Assembly (NCBI GenBank): GCA_002789915.1
Contig: PFUD01000133.1
Coordinates: 1-61,808 of the forward strand
Direction: 5' to 3'
Source of the DNA: Comamonadaceae bacterium CG_4_9_14_3_um_filter_60_33
Lineage (GTDB): Bacteria > Pseudomonadota > Gammaproteobacteria > Burkholderiales > Burkholderiaceae_C
DNA: 61,808 nt
In this document: positions 27,668 to 37,131 of the stretch, piece by piece
How positions within the stretch are numbered: the first letter of the stretch is position 1
How the letters are laid out: each line of letters begins with the position of its first letter
Translations under genes and position numbers: made by a program
The notes under the pieces: generated by a model
Told to the model about the DNA's origin: nothing
Database searches by the model: none
What the model saw: the letters and a program-made list of their open reading frames with translations, nothing else

Positions 27668-30600
27668 ATGAACGCCCCCACACAGCTCAGCCACTTGTTA
27701 CCTGCTGGCGCCATAGCGCAGCATGTGCCCGAACGCATCCGCGAAATTCCGTACAACTACACCTCGTTTTCTGACCGCGAAATCGTCATCCGGCTGCTCG
27801 GGGCGCCGGCCTGGGATTGGCTCAACAGCTTGCGCGAAGAGCGCCGTACCGGCCGCTCGGCGCGCATGTTATACGAAGTGCTGGGCGACATCTGGGTGGT
27901 GCAGCGCAACCCCTACTTGCAGGACGATCTGCTTGATAACCCGAAGCGCCGGGTGCTGCTGGTGCAAGCCTTGCAGCATCGGTTGGGTGAAATAGAAAAA
28001 CGCCGGACGCCCGCCGATGACCCCGGGCGCGATGCACTGGTGGGGCGGTTGCTCGCCGCGGCAGGGCAGGCGGTGCAAGCCTTTGACACCAATTTTGTCG
28101 AAACGGCGACCCTGCGCCGCAAGGCGCAAAAGGTGCTGGCCAAGCTAACGGCCAAAGATAACATCAAGTTTGACGGCCTGAGCCGTGTCAGCCACGTGAC
28201 CGACGCCACCGACTGGCGCGTGGAGTACCCATTTGTGGTGCTGACACCCGACTCCGAGGCCGAGATGGCACATCTGGTCAAGGGTTGTATTGAACTCGGT
28301 TTGACCATCATCCCGCGTGGTGGTGGCACCGGCTATACCGGCGGAGCGATTCCCTTGACCTGGAAAAGCGTGGTCATCAACACCGAAAAGCTCGAGGCCA
28401 TGACCGAGGTCGAAATGCGTACGTTGCCCGGGCTGGATCATGAGGTTGGTACGGTCTGGACTGAGGCCGGTGTGGTCACCAGCCGCGTAGCCCATGCTGC
28501 CGAGCGCGCGGGTTTTGTCTTTGCTGTCGATCCCACGTCGGCCGATGCCTCTTGCATTGGCGGCAACATTGCCATGAACGCGGGCGGCAAAAAAGCCGTG
28601 CTGTGGGGTACGTCATTGGACAACCTGGCAAGTTGGCGCATGGTGACACCGCAAGCCGAGTGGCTGGAGGTGACGCGCATCAACCACAACATGGGCAAGA
28701 TTCATGATGTCGATGTGGCCCGCTTTGAGTTGCAGTATTTCAAGGCTGACGGCAAAACGCCGCTGCGCACCGAGCGGCTCGACATTGCGGGCAAGACTTT
28801 TCGTAAGGAAGGCCTGGGCAAGGACGTAACCGACAAGTTTTTGAGTGGCCTACCCGGGATTCAAAAAGAGGGCTGCGACGGCCTGATCACCAGCGCGCGC
28901 TGGGTGGTGCACAAAATGCCCCAACACACGCGCACCGTGTGCCTGGAGTTTTTTGGTAACGCCAAAGACGCCGTGCCCAGCATCGTCGAGATCAAGGACT
29001 TCATGTTCGCCGAGCAAAAGCGCAGTGGTGTGCTGCTGGCCGGGCTGGAGCACCTCGATGATCGCTACCTGAAAGCTGTGGGCTACACGACCAAAAGCAA
29101 GCGCGGCGCAGCCTTGAGCGCGGGCGGTGTGCCCAAAATGGTGCTGTTTGGTGATATTGCTGGCGACGATGCCGATGCGGTGGCGCGTGTCACCAGCGAG
29201 GTGGTTCGCATTGCCAACTCGCGCAGCGGCGAAGGCTTTGTTGCCATCAGTCCCGAGGCACGCAAGAAGTTCTGGCTTGACCGCAAGCGCACTGCCGCCA
29301 TCAGCCGCCACACCAACGCCTTCAAGATCAACGAGGACGTGGTGATTCCGCTGCCGCGCATGGCTGAGTACACCGACGGCATCGAGCGCATCAACATCGA
29401 GCTGAGCCTGCAAAACAAGCTGGCGCTGTGCGATGCGCTGCAAGACTACTTCAAGCGCAGCCAGCTGCCGGTGGGCCGTCAGGACGATGCTGGTGAGATT
29501 TCTGCGGCCGAACTGCTCGAAGACCGCGTGGCACAGTCGCTGGCGCTGCTCGACCAGGTGAAATCACTTTGGTCGGGCTGGCTGCGCGATGTTGAGCCGC
29601 TATTTGCCCAGTTGCAGGACCACAGTTTGCGTGCAAGTTGGAAAACACAAATTCGTCACCCGCTGCAGCAGATTTTCAGCGGTGTGGCGTTCGAGGCCAT
29701 TCTGAAGGAATGCACCGCGATCCACCAGCGTGTGCTCAAGGGCCGCGTTTGGGTGGCTCTGCACATGCACGCTGGTGACGGCAATGTGCATACCAATATC
29801 CCCGTCAACAGCGACGACTACACCATGCTGCAAGCGGCGCACGGTGCGGTCAAACGCATCATGGCGCTGGCGCGCAGCCTCGGCGGCGTGATCTCGGGTG
29901 AACACGGCATTGGCATCACCAAACTGGAGTTTTTGAGCGATGCCGAACTGCAGCCGTTCACCGACTACAAGGCCAAGGTGGACCCTGAGGGGCGTTTCAA
30001 CAAGGGCAAGTTGCTGCGCGTCGCGCTGACCCTTGACGCCTTGCATGCCGACCTGACCAACGCCTACACCCCCAGCTTTGGGCTGATGGGGCATGAGTCG
30101 CTGATCATGCAGCAGTCTGACATTGGTGCGATTTCCGCCAGCGTGAAAGACTGCCTGCGTTGCGGCAAGTGCAAGCCGGTGTGCGCCACCCATGTCCCGC
30201 GCGCCAATTTGCTTTACAGCCCGCGCAACAAAATTCTGGCTACCTCCCTTTTGGTAGAAGCCTTTTTGTACGAAGAGCAAACGCGCCGTGGCGTGTCCAT
30301 CAAGCACTGGCAAGAATTTGAAGATGTGGCGGACCACTGTACTTTGTGCCATAAGTGCCTGAGCCCGTGTCCTGTCAACATCGACTTTGGTGACGTGTCG
30401 ATGAACATGCGCAACTTGCTGCGAAAAATGGGCAAAAAGAGCTTTCGGCCTGCCGGAGCGGCGGCCATGTTCATGCTCAACGCCACCAACCCCGAGACCA
30501 TCAAAATGGCCCGCTCGGTGATGGTCAACGTGGCCATCAAGGCGCAGCGTGCCGCTGCCGATGTGTTGAAAATAGTGGGCCGCAAGCAAACCAAGGCACC

Positions 30601-31564
30601 ACCTGCCTCGCTGGGCACGGCACCCATTAAAGAGCAGGTGATCCATTTCATCAACAAAAAGCTGCCTGGCGGGCTGCCCAAAAAGACTGCGCGTGCCTTG
30701 CTCGACATTGAAGACAAAGACTACGTGCCCATCATCCGCAACCCCAAAACTACCAGCGCCGAGACCGAGGCGGTGTTTTACTTTCCGGGTTGCGGCTCCG
30801 AGCGTCTTTTCAGCCAGGTCGGTCTGGCCACGCAAGCCATGTTGTGGCACGCCGGGGTGCAAACCGTGCTGCCACCGGGTTACCTGTGCTGTGGCTATCC
30901 GCAGCGTGGCGGCGGCGAGTTTGACAAGGCCGAAAAAATCATCACCGACAACCGGGTGCTGTTTCACCGCGTGGCCAACACGCTCAATTACCTCGACATC
31001 AAAACCGTGGTGGTGAGCTGCGGCACCTGTTTCGACCAGTTGCAGGGTTACGAATTCGACAAAATATTTCCAGGTTGCCGCATCATCGACATCCACGAAT
31101 TCTTGCTCGAAAAAGGCATCACGCTGGCCAATGCTGGCGCGTTTTTGTTCCACGACCCCTGCCACAGCCCGATGAAATTGCAAGAGCCGCTCAAGACGGT
31201 CAAGGCGCTGCTGGGTGACAACGTGATCCAGTCCGAGCGCTGTTGCGGCGAATCCGGCACGCTGGCCCTGACGCGTCCGGACGTGTCCACCCAGGTGCGC
31301 TTTCGCAAGGAAGAAGAAATCCGTAAGGGCGAAGCGCAGTTGCGCCAAAAGCCGGGCGTGGGTGCCAAAGATAACATCAAGATGCTCACCTCCTGCCCAG
31401 CCTGCTTACAAGGTTTGAGCCGTTTTGGCGAAGACCTGCAAAATGGCCTGCTGGAAGCCGACTACATCGTGGTTGAAATGGCCAGGCAGATTCTGGGTGA
31501 GCAGTGGATGCCTGATTACGTTAAGGTGGCGAACGACGGTGGCATCGAGCGGGTGCTGGTTTGA
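27668..31564 (+). CDS. Large FAD/FMN-binding oxidoreductase with Fe-S and CCG domains (DUF3683)
   Basis: A 1298-residue fusion. After an N-terminal DUF3683 segment (about 1-150) comes a GlcD-like FAD-binding domain with [14 protein letters not shown], then the FAD-linked oxidase C-terminal domain ending [15 protein letters not shown] ... GEHGIG. Two [4Fe-4S] motifs follow, [16 protein letters not shown] (about 827) and [14 protein letters not shown] (about 891), then two CCG cysteine-rich domains (CCGYP about 1073, CCGESGT about 1192). This is the flavin and Fe-S/heterodisulfide-like parts of a glycolate or D-lactate dehydrogenase in one chain. It should oxidise a 2-hydroxy acid and pass electrons to quinone; the substrate is not known. 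The ATG at 27668 is preferred to an upstream GTG. Confidence 0.9.
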   Translation: MNAPTQLSHLLPAGAIAQHVPERIREIPYNYTSFSDREIVIRLLGAPAWDWLNSLREERRTGRSARMLYEVLGDIWVVQRNPYLQDDLLDNPKRRVLLVQALQHRLGEIEKRRTPADDPGRDALVGRLLAAAGQAVQAFDTNFVETATLRRKAQKVLAKLTAKDNIKFDGLSRVSHVTDATDWRVEYPFVVLTPDSEAEMAHLVKGCIELGLTIIPRGGGTGYTGGAIPLTWKSVVINTEKLEAMTEVEMRTLPGLDHEVGTVWTEAGVVTSRVAHAAERAGFVFAVDPTSADASCIGGNIAMNAGGKKAVLWGTSLDNLASWRMVTPQAEWLEVTRINHNMGKIHDVDVARFELQYFKADGKTPLRTERLDIAGKTFRKEGLGKDVTDKFLSGLPGIQKEGCDGLITSARWVVHKMPQHTRTVCLEFFGNAKDAVPSIVEIKDFMFAEQKRSGVLLAGLEHLDDRYLKAVGYTTKSKRGAALSAGGVPKMVLFGDIAGDDADAVARVTSEVVRIANSRSGEGFVAISPEARKKFWLDRKRTAAISRHTNAFKINEDVVIPLPRMAEYTDGIERINIELSLQNKLALCDALQDYFKRSQLPVGRQDDAGEISAAELLEDRVAQSLALLDQVKSLWSGWLRDVEPLFAQLQDHSLRASWKTQIRHPLQQIFSGVAFEAILKECTAIHQRVLKGRVWVALHMHAGDGNVHTNIPVNSDDYTMLQAAHGAVKRIMALARSLGGVISGEHGIGITKLEFLSDAELQPFTDYKAKVDPEGRFNKGKLLRVALTLDALHADLTNAYTPSFGLMGHESLIMQQSDIGAISASVKDCLRCGKCKPVCATHVPRANLLYSPRNKILATSLLVEAFLYEEQTRRGVSIKHWQEFEDVADHCTLCHKCLSPCPVNIDFGDVSMNMRNLLRKMGKKSFRPAGAAAMFMLNATNPETIKMARSVMVNVAIKAQRAAADVLKIVGRKQTKAPPASLGTAPIKEQVIHFINKKLPGGLPKKTARALLDIEDKDYVPIIRNPKTTSAETEAVFYFPGCGSERLFSQVGLATQAMLWHAGVQTVLPPGYLCCGYPQRGGGEFDKAEKIITDNRVLFHRVANTLNYLDIKTVVVSCGTCFDQLQGYEFDKIFPGCRIIDIHEFLLEKGITLANAGAFLFHDPCHSPMKLQEPLKTVKALLGDNVIQSERCCGESGTLALTRPDVSTQVRFRKEEEIRKGEAQLRQKPGVGAKDNIKMLTSCPACLQGLSRFGEDLQNGLLEADYIVVEMARQILGEQWMPDYVKVANDGGIERVLV

Positions 31565-31596
31565 ATTCAACAACTATTTTCAAGAGGTGACACACC

Positions 31597-32010
31597 ATGG
31601 CAGGTTTACAAAGCGGCGCGCCAGCGCCAAAAGACATCACGTTGCACAGCAAGTCGCGCGTGCTGGAGGTCAGTTTTTCTGACGGCGCGCAGTTTCGCCT
31701 CCCGTTCGAGTTGATGCGCGTCTATTCGCCGTCGGCCGAGGTGGCGGGTCACGGGCCGGGCCAGGAAACCCTGCAGACCGGCAAGCGCGATGTGACGTTG
31801 ACAGGGCTGGAGCCGGTGGGAAACTACGCCGTGCAACCCTCGTTTTCTGATGGTCACGATACCGGCATTTTTTCTTGGGACTACCTCTATTTTCTGGGCT
31901 CGCAGCAGGACAAATTATGGGCCGACTACAACGCTCGGCTGGCGGCCGCCGGTGTGGACCGAGACGCGCCGATGCCCGAAAAGGCCGGCAGCAGTTGCGG
32001 CAGCCATTGA
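31597..32010 (+). CDS. DUF971 family protein
   Basis: A 137-residue protein of the DUF971 family (gamma-butyrobetaine hydroxylase N-terminal-like fold). It shows SRVLEVSFSDGAQFRLPFELMRVYSPSAEV and the conserved DGHDTGIFSWDYLYFLG. The C-terminus ends SSCGSH, a Cys/His motif also found in DUF971 domains fused to Mrp/ApbC-type Fe-S carriers, which hints at metal or cluster binding. It lies 32 bases after the Fe-S oxidoreductase and upstream of ubiE; a role in maturing one of these is possible but unproven. Confidence 0.88.
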   Translation: MAGLQSGAPAPKDITLHSKSRVLEVSFSDGAQFRLPFELMRVYSPSAEVAGHGPGQETLQTGKRDVTLTGLEPVGNYAVQPSFSDGHDTGIFSWDYLYFLGSQQDKLWADYNARLAAAGVDRDAPMPEKAGSSCGSH

Positions 32011-32031
32011 TCTATTGCCACTTCATTCCCT

Positions 32032-32048
32032 CCCGAGGCTTCGGGTTT
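32032..32048 (+). terminator. Short hairpin before ubiE
   Basis: CCCGA (32032-32036) pairs with TCGGG (32041-32045) around a GGCT loop and is followed by TTT. It is small, so it could be a weak terminator for the DUF971 gene. Confidence 0.3.
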
Positions 32049-32089
32049 AGCGCGGCGAGTTCCGGCGCGCCACCACTCACATCATCGCC

Positions 32090-32821
32090 ATGAGCACCAC
32101 ACATTTTGGTTTCCGTACCGTTGAAGAGGCCGAAAAAGCCAACCATGTCAAAGGCGTTTTTGACTCTGTTGCACCCAAATACGACGTCATGAACGACCTC
32201 ATGTCAATGGGTCTGCATCGCCTCTGGAAGGCCTACACCGTGACAGTGGCCAACGTGCATGAGGGCGATAAGGTGCTCGACATTGCCGGGGGTACCGGTG
32301 ACCTGGCGCTGGCGTTTTCAAAAAAAGTGGGCCGCAGCGGCGAGGTGGTGCACACCGACATCAATGAAGCCATGTTGCGCACTGGCCGCGACCGCCTGGT
32401 CGATGCCGGCGTGGTGCTGCCCACGTTGGTCTGCGACGCCGAAAAACTGCCGTTTCCCGACAACCATTTCAACCTGGTGACGGTGGCCTTTGGCCTGCGC
32501 AACATGACGCACAAGGGCGTAGCGCTCAAGGAAATGAACCGGGTGTTGCAGCCCGGCGGCAAATTGCTTGTGCTGGAGTTTTCCAAAGTGGCCAAGCCGC
32601 TGGAAAAAGCCTATGACTGGTATTCGTTCAAGGTGCTGCCCAAACTGGGTGAATGGGTCGCCGGGGACGCCTCTAGCTACCAGTATCTGGCCGAGTCAAT
32701 CCGCATGCATCCAAGCCAGGAAGAACTCAAATCCCTGATGAAGGTTAATGGCTTTGGCCATGTCGACTACCACAACATGACCGGGGGTCTGGTAGCCTTG
32801 CATGTCGGTATCAAATGTTGA
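32090..32821 (+). CDS. ubiE: Ubiquinone/menaquinone C-methyltransferase UbiE
   Basis: UbiE methylates C2 of the benzoquinol ring in ubiquinone synthesis. The 243-residue protein begins [39 protein letters not shown] (shown in part), has the SAM motif [13 protein letters not shown], and the COQ5 signature [28 protein letters not shown]. The length is normal. It opens a run ubiE, Tim44-like, ubiJ, ubiB on the same strand. No good ribosome binding site precedes the ATG at 32090. Confidence 0.95.
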   Translation: MSTTHFGFRTVEEAEKANHVKGVFDSVAPKYDVMNDLMSMGLHRLWKAYTVTVANVHEGDKVLDIAGGTGDLALAFSKKVGRSGEVVHTDINEAMLRTGRDRLVDAGVVLPTLVCDAEKLPFPDNHFNLVTVAFGLRNMTHKGVALKEMNRVLQPGGKLLVLEFSKVAKPLEKAYDWYSFKVLPKLGEWVAGDASSYQYLAESIRMHPSQEELKSLMKVNGFGHVDYHNMTGGLVALHVGIKC

Positions 32822-32879
32822 ATTGAATCAATGTTTTCGCCGCCCGATTTTTCCTTGGCTCATGAATTTTGGAGATGGT

Positions 32880-33860
32880 ATGAAACGATGGCTTCCCATG
32901 GTAACGATGTGTCTGGTGCTGTTTGCTGGTCACGCCGACGCTAAACGTTTTGGCGGCGGCATGTCATTTGGCAAGCAGTCCAACAACGTGACGCAACGCC
33001 AGGCTGCACCGATGCCAGCGCCAACGCAGGCGGCAGCCGCTAAAGCACCAACGGCTGCGAACCCCGCTGCCACTGCTCCCAGGAAGCCTTGGGGTGCGAT
33101 GCTAGGTGGTCTGGCCGCTGGTTTGGGGCTGGCCTGGCTAGCGAGTTCGCTGGGAATGGGTGAAGCCATGGGCCAAGTGCTGATGCTCGCCTTGTTGGCG
33201 ATGCTGATCATGGCTGCTGTGACCTGGTTCAAGCGGCGTAACAACGCGGCTTCCCAGTCGTCTGCCTCGCCTTTCGCATTTCAGGGCGCCGGCGCCGCTG
33301 GCCAGGCCACCATGCCTGCCAGTTACCGCCCGGAAAACGTGGGCAATGATGCTTCGGCGCGCCCTTGGGAGCGTAATTCGGCTGCCTTTGATGGCACCTT
33401 GGCTGGTACGGCAACTACTGCTGTGAACGGGTCGATGATCGGTTCTGGCTTGTCGGGCTCACAGACCTGGGGCATTCCTGAAGGTTTCGACTCCGAGGGG
33501 TTCCTAAAGGCGGCCAAGGCCAATTTTGTCTCGCTGCAAGCAGCCTGGGACAAGTCGGACATTCCGGCCTTGCGCGTCATGATGACCGACACCATGCTCA
33601 AGGAAATCCAGGCACAACTGGCCGAGCGTGAAGCACACACCGGTGGTCCGATGAACCAGACCGAAGTGGTGATGATCGAAGCGCATCTGCTTGGCATCGA
33701 AGACATGGGTGACGAATACATGGCCAGCGTCGAGTTCACCGGCATGATTCGCGAAGAGCCTTCGTCAGGCCCGAGTCCGTTCCGTGAAGTCTGGAACATG
33801 ATCAAACCGAAAAGCGGACGTAGCGGCTGGTTGGTTGCAGGGGTTCAAGCCTTGCAGTAA
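32880..33860 (+). CDS. Tim44-like domain membrane protein
   Basis: A 326-residue protein with an N-terminal signal sequence (WLPMVTMCLVLFAGHADA), then KRFGGGMSFGKQ and an Ala/Pro/Gln-rich linker. One or two hydrophobic segments follow (GAMLGGLAAGLGLAWLASS and VLMLALLAMLIMAAVTWF). The C-terminal 150 residues form a Tim44-like domain (NFVSLQAAWDKSDIPALRVMMTD). Bacterial members have no settled function. A GGAG site five bases before the ATG at 32880 fixes the start. It sits between ubiE and ubiJ, which suggests a link to the membrane ubiquinone complex, by inference only. Confidence 0.86.
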   Translation: MKRWLPMVTMCLVLFAGHADAKRFGGGMSFGKQSNNVTQRQAAPMPAPTQAAAAKAPTAANPAATAPRKPWGAMLGGLAAGLGLAWLASSLGMGEAMGQVLMLALLAMLIMAAVTWFKRRNNAASQSSASPFAFQGAGAAGQATMPASYRPENVGNDASARPWERNSAAFDGTLAGTATTAVNGSMIGSGLSGSQTWGIPEGFDSEGFLKAAKANFVSLQAAWDKSDIPALRVMMTDTMLKEIQAQLAEREAHTGGPMNQTEVVMIEAHLLGIEDMGDEYMASVEFTGMIREEPSSGPSPFREVWNMIKPKSGRSGWLVAGVQALQ

Positions 33861-33895
33861 GCGAAGTCTTGCCGTTTCAGGGAATAATGGGGTCT

Positions 33896-34447
33896 ATGGC
33901 AACACAGACCCCTTTTGCATTTTTGGAGAGTTTTGCAGAAAAACTCCCGCTTCCCAAATTCGCCCCGCCGGCATGGGCCGTCAATGAGGCCCAGCGCCGC
34001 ATTGTCTTGCTGCTCAATCACGTGTTGATGCAGGAAAGCGAAGCCATGACACGTCTTTCGCGCCACCAGGGCCAAATCATGCTGGCGCAATGGCGCACGT
34101 TCTACTTCAAGCTGGTCGCAACACCGGCTGGGTTGCTTGATCTGGCTGACCCCGAGGCCAAGCCTGATCTGGTGTTGACGGTGACGGACGAGTCGCCGCT
34201 GGCGCTCGCGCAGGCGGTTTTCAAGGGTGAAAAGCCAGCCGTGCGCATCGAAGGCGATGTGCAGTTGGCGGCCGAGGTGAACTGGCTGACCGAGCATGTG
34301 CGCTGGGACATGGAAGAAGACCTGGCGCGCATCATCGGCGACGTGCCAGCCCACACCCTGAGTCAGATGAGCCGTACCATGAGCACCAGCCTGCGGGAGT
34401 TTTTGGCCAAAGCAGCAGCGTTCACGCCTGGCAAGTCAGCCAAATGA
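33896..34447 (+). CDS. ubiJ: Ubiquinone biosynthesis accessory factor UbiJ (SCP2-type)
   Basis: A 183-residue protein with an SCP2-like lipid-binding fold, matching the UbiJ family that binds ubiquinone intermediates in the soluble Ubi complex. Recognisable stretches are [41 protein letters not shown] and [22 protein letters not shown], with a helical tail. It is shorter than and diverged from E. coli UbiJ; position directly before ubiB with an ATGA overlap supports the call. An in-frame ATG at 33887 is an alternative start. Confidence 0.85.
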   Translation: MATQTPFAFLESFAEKLPLPKFAPPAWAVNEAQRRIVLLLNHVLMQESEAMTRLSRHQGQIMLAQWRTFYFKLVATPAGLLDLADPEAKPDLVLTVTDESPLALAQAVFKGEKPAVRIEGDVQLAAEVNWLTEHVRWDMEEDLARIIGDVPAHTLSQMSRTMSTSLREFLAKAAAFTPGKSAK

Positions 34448-36012
34448 CCCATATTTTTCGAGGCGCCTTCATCCTTTGGGTGATGTTGCGCAATGGACTG
34501 GATGAGCTGGTGCTCACCAGCTTCAAGAAACCCTGGTTGCTTCGCCTAGCCCGGCTGTTGACGCTGGGGCGAAAGCTCGACGCACCGCGTGGCCAGCGCA
34601 TCCGCCAGACCCTCGAGAGTTTGGGCCCCATTTTTGTCAAGTTTGGTCAGGTGCTATCCACCCGGCGCGATTTGCTGCCGGTTGACATTGCCGACGAGCT
34701 GGCCATGCTGCAAGACCGCGTGCCACCGTTCCCCAGCGAGGTGGCCACAGCCATCATTGAGCGCGCTTTCAAAAAGTCTGTCGATGAGATTTTTGTCTCG
34801 TTCGAGCGTGAGCCTGTCGCCAGCGCGTCGATCGCGCAAGTGCATTTTGCGGTGCTCAAGGACCGGCACGGCTATGCCAGGGACGTGGCGGTCAAGGTGC
34901 TGCGTCCGAACATGCTGGACGTGATCGACAAGGATCTGGCGCTGCTGCGCATGTTGGCCGGCTGGATCGAAGGCCTGACAGAAGACGGCAAGCGGCTCAA
35001 GCCGCGCGAAGTCGTGGCAGAGTTCGAAAAGTACCTGCACGACGAGCTCGATTTGGTGCGCGAGGCGTCTAGCGCGGCGCAGCTGCGCCGCAACATGGCC
35101 GACCTCGACTTGGTGCTGATTCCCGAGATGTACTGGGATTACTGCATGCCCGAGGTGATCGTGATGGAACGCATGAAGGGTGTGCCCATCAATCAGGTTG
35201 AGCGCCTGGTTGCTGCCGGGGTGGATATCCCCAAACTGGCGCGCGATGGTGTCACCATCTTTTTTACCCAGGTGTTTCGCGACGGGTTTTTCCACGCCGA
35301 CATGCATCCCGGCAACATCCAGGTAAGCCTGGACCCCGCCACCTTTGGCCGCTATATTTCGCTTGACTTTGGTATTGTCGGCACGCTCACCGAGGGCGAT
35401 AAAGAATATCTGGCGCAAAACTTCATCGCGTTTTTCCGCCGTGACTACAAGCGCGTAGCCGAATTGCACATTGAATCAGGCTGGGTGCCTGCCGCGACCC
35501 GGGTTGACGAGCTTGAGGCCGCCGTGCGCGCGGTATGCGAGCCTTATTTCGACCGGCCGCTCAAGGAAATCTCGCTGGGCATGATCCTGATGCGGCTGTT
35601 CCAGACCTCGCGCCGGTTCCAGGTTGAAATTCAGCCGCAACTGGTGCTGCTGCAAAAGACCTTGCTCAATATTGAAGGCCTGGGGCGTCAGCTCGATCCT
35701 GAATTGGACTTGTGGCACACCGCCAAACCTTTCCTCGAAAAATGGATGGTGAACCAGGTCGGCCCGCAAAAATTGTTGAAGGAATTGCGTAACGAAGCGC
35801 CACGCTACGCCAAGATGCTGCCAGAACTGCCGCGCCTTTTGTTTGATTTTTTACAGCAGGCGCCTACCCGGTCTAGTGCGCTAGAGTTACAGGCCTTGCT
35901 GGCTGAGCAAAAACGAACCAATCGTCTTTTGCAAGCCATCATTTACGGTGCCATTGGGTTCGCGCTGGGCATGATCATGATGCAGATTTTGGTGCGGGTG
36001 CGCCTGTTCTGA
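34444..36012 (+). CDS. ubiB: Ubiquinone biosynthesis protein kinase-like UbiB
   Basis: UbiB is an atypical ADCK-family kinase-like ATPase needed for aerobic ubiquinone synthesis. In the 522-residue protein the family KxGQ motif is seen in [16 protein letters not shown]. Then come SIAQVHFA in place of the usual P-loop, VAVKVLRPN, the catalytic-loop region [11 protein letters not shown], and DFGIVGTL. Two transmembrane helices close the C-terminus ([19 protein letters not shown]). The start overlaps ubiJ (ATGA). Confidence 0.96.
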   Translation: MTHIFRGAFILWVMLRNGLDELVLTSFKKPWLLRLARLLTLGRKLDAPRGQRIRQTLESLGPIFVKFGQVLSTRRDLLPVDIADELAMLQDRVPPFPSEVATAIIERAFKKSVDEIFVSFEREPVASASIAQVHFAVLKDRHGYARDVAVKVLRPNMLDVIDKDLALLRMLAGWIEGLTEDGKRLKPREVVAEFEKYLHDELDLVREASSAAQLRRNMADLDLVLIPEMYWDYCMPEVIVMERMKGVPINQVERLVAAGVDIPKLARDGVTIFFTQVFRDGFFHADMHPGNIQVSLDPATFGRYISLDFGIVGTLTEGDKEYLAQNFIAFFRRDYKRVAELHIESGWVPAATRVDELEAAVRAVCEPYFDRPLKEISLGMILMRLFQTSRRFQVEIQPQLVLLQKTLLNIEGLGRQLDPELDLWHTAKPFLEKWMVNQVGPQKLLKELRNEAPRYAKMLPELPRLLFDFLQQAPTRSSALELQALLAEQKRTNRLLQAIIYGAIGFALGMIMMQILVRVRLF

Positions 36013-36026
36013 CGGCTGGTACCCCG

Positions 36027-36057
36027 TTGGCGGGGCGCTGAATGCGCACTTTATAAT
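36027..36057 (+). promoter_or_regulatory. Candidate sigma-70 promoter for the fmdB-like/aspS unit
   Basis: A perfect TATAAT (36052-36057) lies 37 bases before the zinc-ribbon gene, with TTGGCG at 36027-36032 as a -35 candidate at 19-base spacing. A small CCCCG/CGGGG hairpin overlaps the -35 region and may end ubiB transcription. Confidence 0.45.
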
Positions 36058-36093
36058 CATCGGCTTTGCGACCCTTTCTTCAGCTTCAACACC

Positions 36094-36420
36094 ATGCCAA
36101 TTTACGCTTACAAATGCAACGCCTGTGGTCTTGCCAAGGACGTGTTGCAAAAAATGTCTGACCCGGTGCTCACAGATTGTCCAGCCTGTGGCCAGGCCAG
36201 CTTTGTCAAACAGCTCACGGCGGCGGGCTTCCAGCTCAAGGGATCGGGCTGGTACGCCACCGATTTCAAGGGCGGCGGTGCTGCTTCAACGGTGGCCGCC
36301 CCGGCTACAGCCGAAACGGCGACTGCCGCCGACGCCGGGCCCAGCGGTAGTCCCGCCGCCAAGTCCGACGCTGCACCTGCTGGCGCCGCTTGTAGCACCG
36401 GTTGCGCCTGCCACAGCTGA
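36094..36420 (+). CDS. FmdB-type zinc ribbon protein
   Basis: A 108-residue protein whose first 45 residues form the FmdB zinc ribbon: MPIYAYKCNACGLAKDV and DCPACGQ give the CxxC pairs. Then comes a low-complexity Ala/Thr/Pro segment and a Cys-rich tail CSTGCACHS. The FmdB family was named as a putative regulator in methylotrophs but its role is not established. It precedes DUF502 and aspS, the usual order in Burkholderiales. Confidence 0.9.
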   Translation: MPIYAYKCNACGLAKDVLQKMSDPVLTDCPACGQASFVKQLTAAGFQLKGSGWYATDFKGGGAASTVAAPATAETATAADAGPSGSPAAKSDAAPAGAACSTGCACHS

Positions 36421-36442
36421 CCCGATTTCGTAGAGAGTCCTT

Positions 36443-37081
36443 GTGCCGTTCAAAAAATACCTGCTAACGGGGCTGCTGGTCTGGTTGCCCACCGCCATCA
36501 CCTTTGCGGTGTTGCTATGGCTGATGGACTTGCTCGATGGCATTTTTGTCGGCATGTTGACGGTGTTGCAGGCCGTTTTGCCGGACTCCCTGATGAGTAC
36601 GCTGGAGTATTTCAAGCATATTCCCGGCCTCGGCGTGATCCTGGTTTTTGCCGGGCTGCTTATTACCGGGGCGCTGGTTTCTAATGTGGCGGGGCGCTGG
36701 TGGCTGGTGCAATGGCATCGTCTACAGACCAACATTCCGGTCTTCAAGACGATTTACAACAGCGTTAAAAAAGTGTCTGATACGCTGTTCTCCAGTAACG
36801 GCAATGCTTTTCGCACCGCTTTGCTGGTGCAGTATCCGCGTCGTGGCGCCTGGACCATTGCGTTTCAGACCGGTTCGCCGAGTGGCGAGGTGGCGCAGCA
36901 CTTAGGGCCTGACTTTGTCAGCGTCTATGTGCCCACCACACCCAACCCTACCAGCGGATTTTTTTTGATGCTGCCGCGCAGTGACGTGATTGAACTGAGC
37001 ATGAGCGTTGACGAAGCGCTGACCTATGTGATCTCGATGGGCTCGGTGGCGCCCACAGCAGCGGGTGTTTTTCCCGAATAA
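36443..37081 (+). CDS. DUF502 family inner-membrane protein
   Basis: A 212-residue protein with two strong transmembrane helices: LLTGLLVWLPTAITFAVLLWL and IPGLGVILVFAGLLITGALVSN. A cytoplasmic domain with IPVFKTIYNSVKKVSDTL and VPTTPNPTSGFFLMLPRSDV follows, all DUF502 signatures. The function is unknown. The start is GTG at 36443 preceded by GAGAG. It sits 22 bases after the zinc-ribbon gene and upstream of aspS. Confidence 0.9.
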   Translation: MPFKKYLLTGLLVWLPTAITFAVLLWLMDLLDGIFVGMLTVLQAVLPDSLMSTLEYFKHIPGLGVILVFAGLLITGALVSNVAGRWWLVQWHRLQTNIPVFKTIYNSVKKVSDTLFSSNGNAFRTALLVQYPRRGAWTIAFQTGSPSGEVAQHLGPDFVSVYVPTTPNPTSGFFLMLPRSDVIELSMSVDEALTYVISMGSVAPTAAGVFPE

Positions 37082-37095
37082 TTTTTTGACAACCC

Positions 37096-37116
37096 TGCTG
37101 CCCTGACAAGGCGGCA
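37096..37116 (+). promoter_or_regulatory. Hairpin in the aspS leader
   Basis: TGCTGCC (37096-37102) and GGCGGCA (37110-37116) form a seven-pair stem with one G-U pair and a seven-base loop, 15 bases before the aspS ATG. It could influence aspS translation; it has no U-tract. Confidence 0.3.
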
Positions 37117-37131
37117 TTAGAAAGCAGTTTT

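Noticed and set aside
29600-31348. A 582-codon minus-strand open frame opposite the DUF3683 oxidoreductase
   Set aside because: The plus-strand protein has Fe-S and CCG motifs throughout this stretch; the antisense frame has none.
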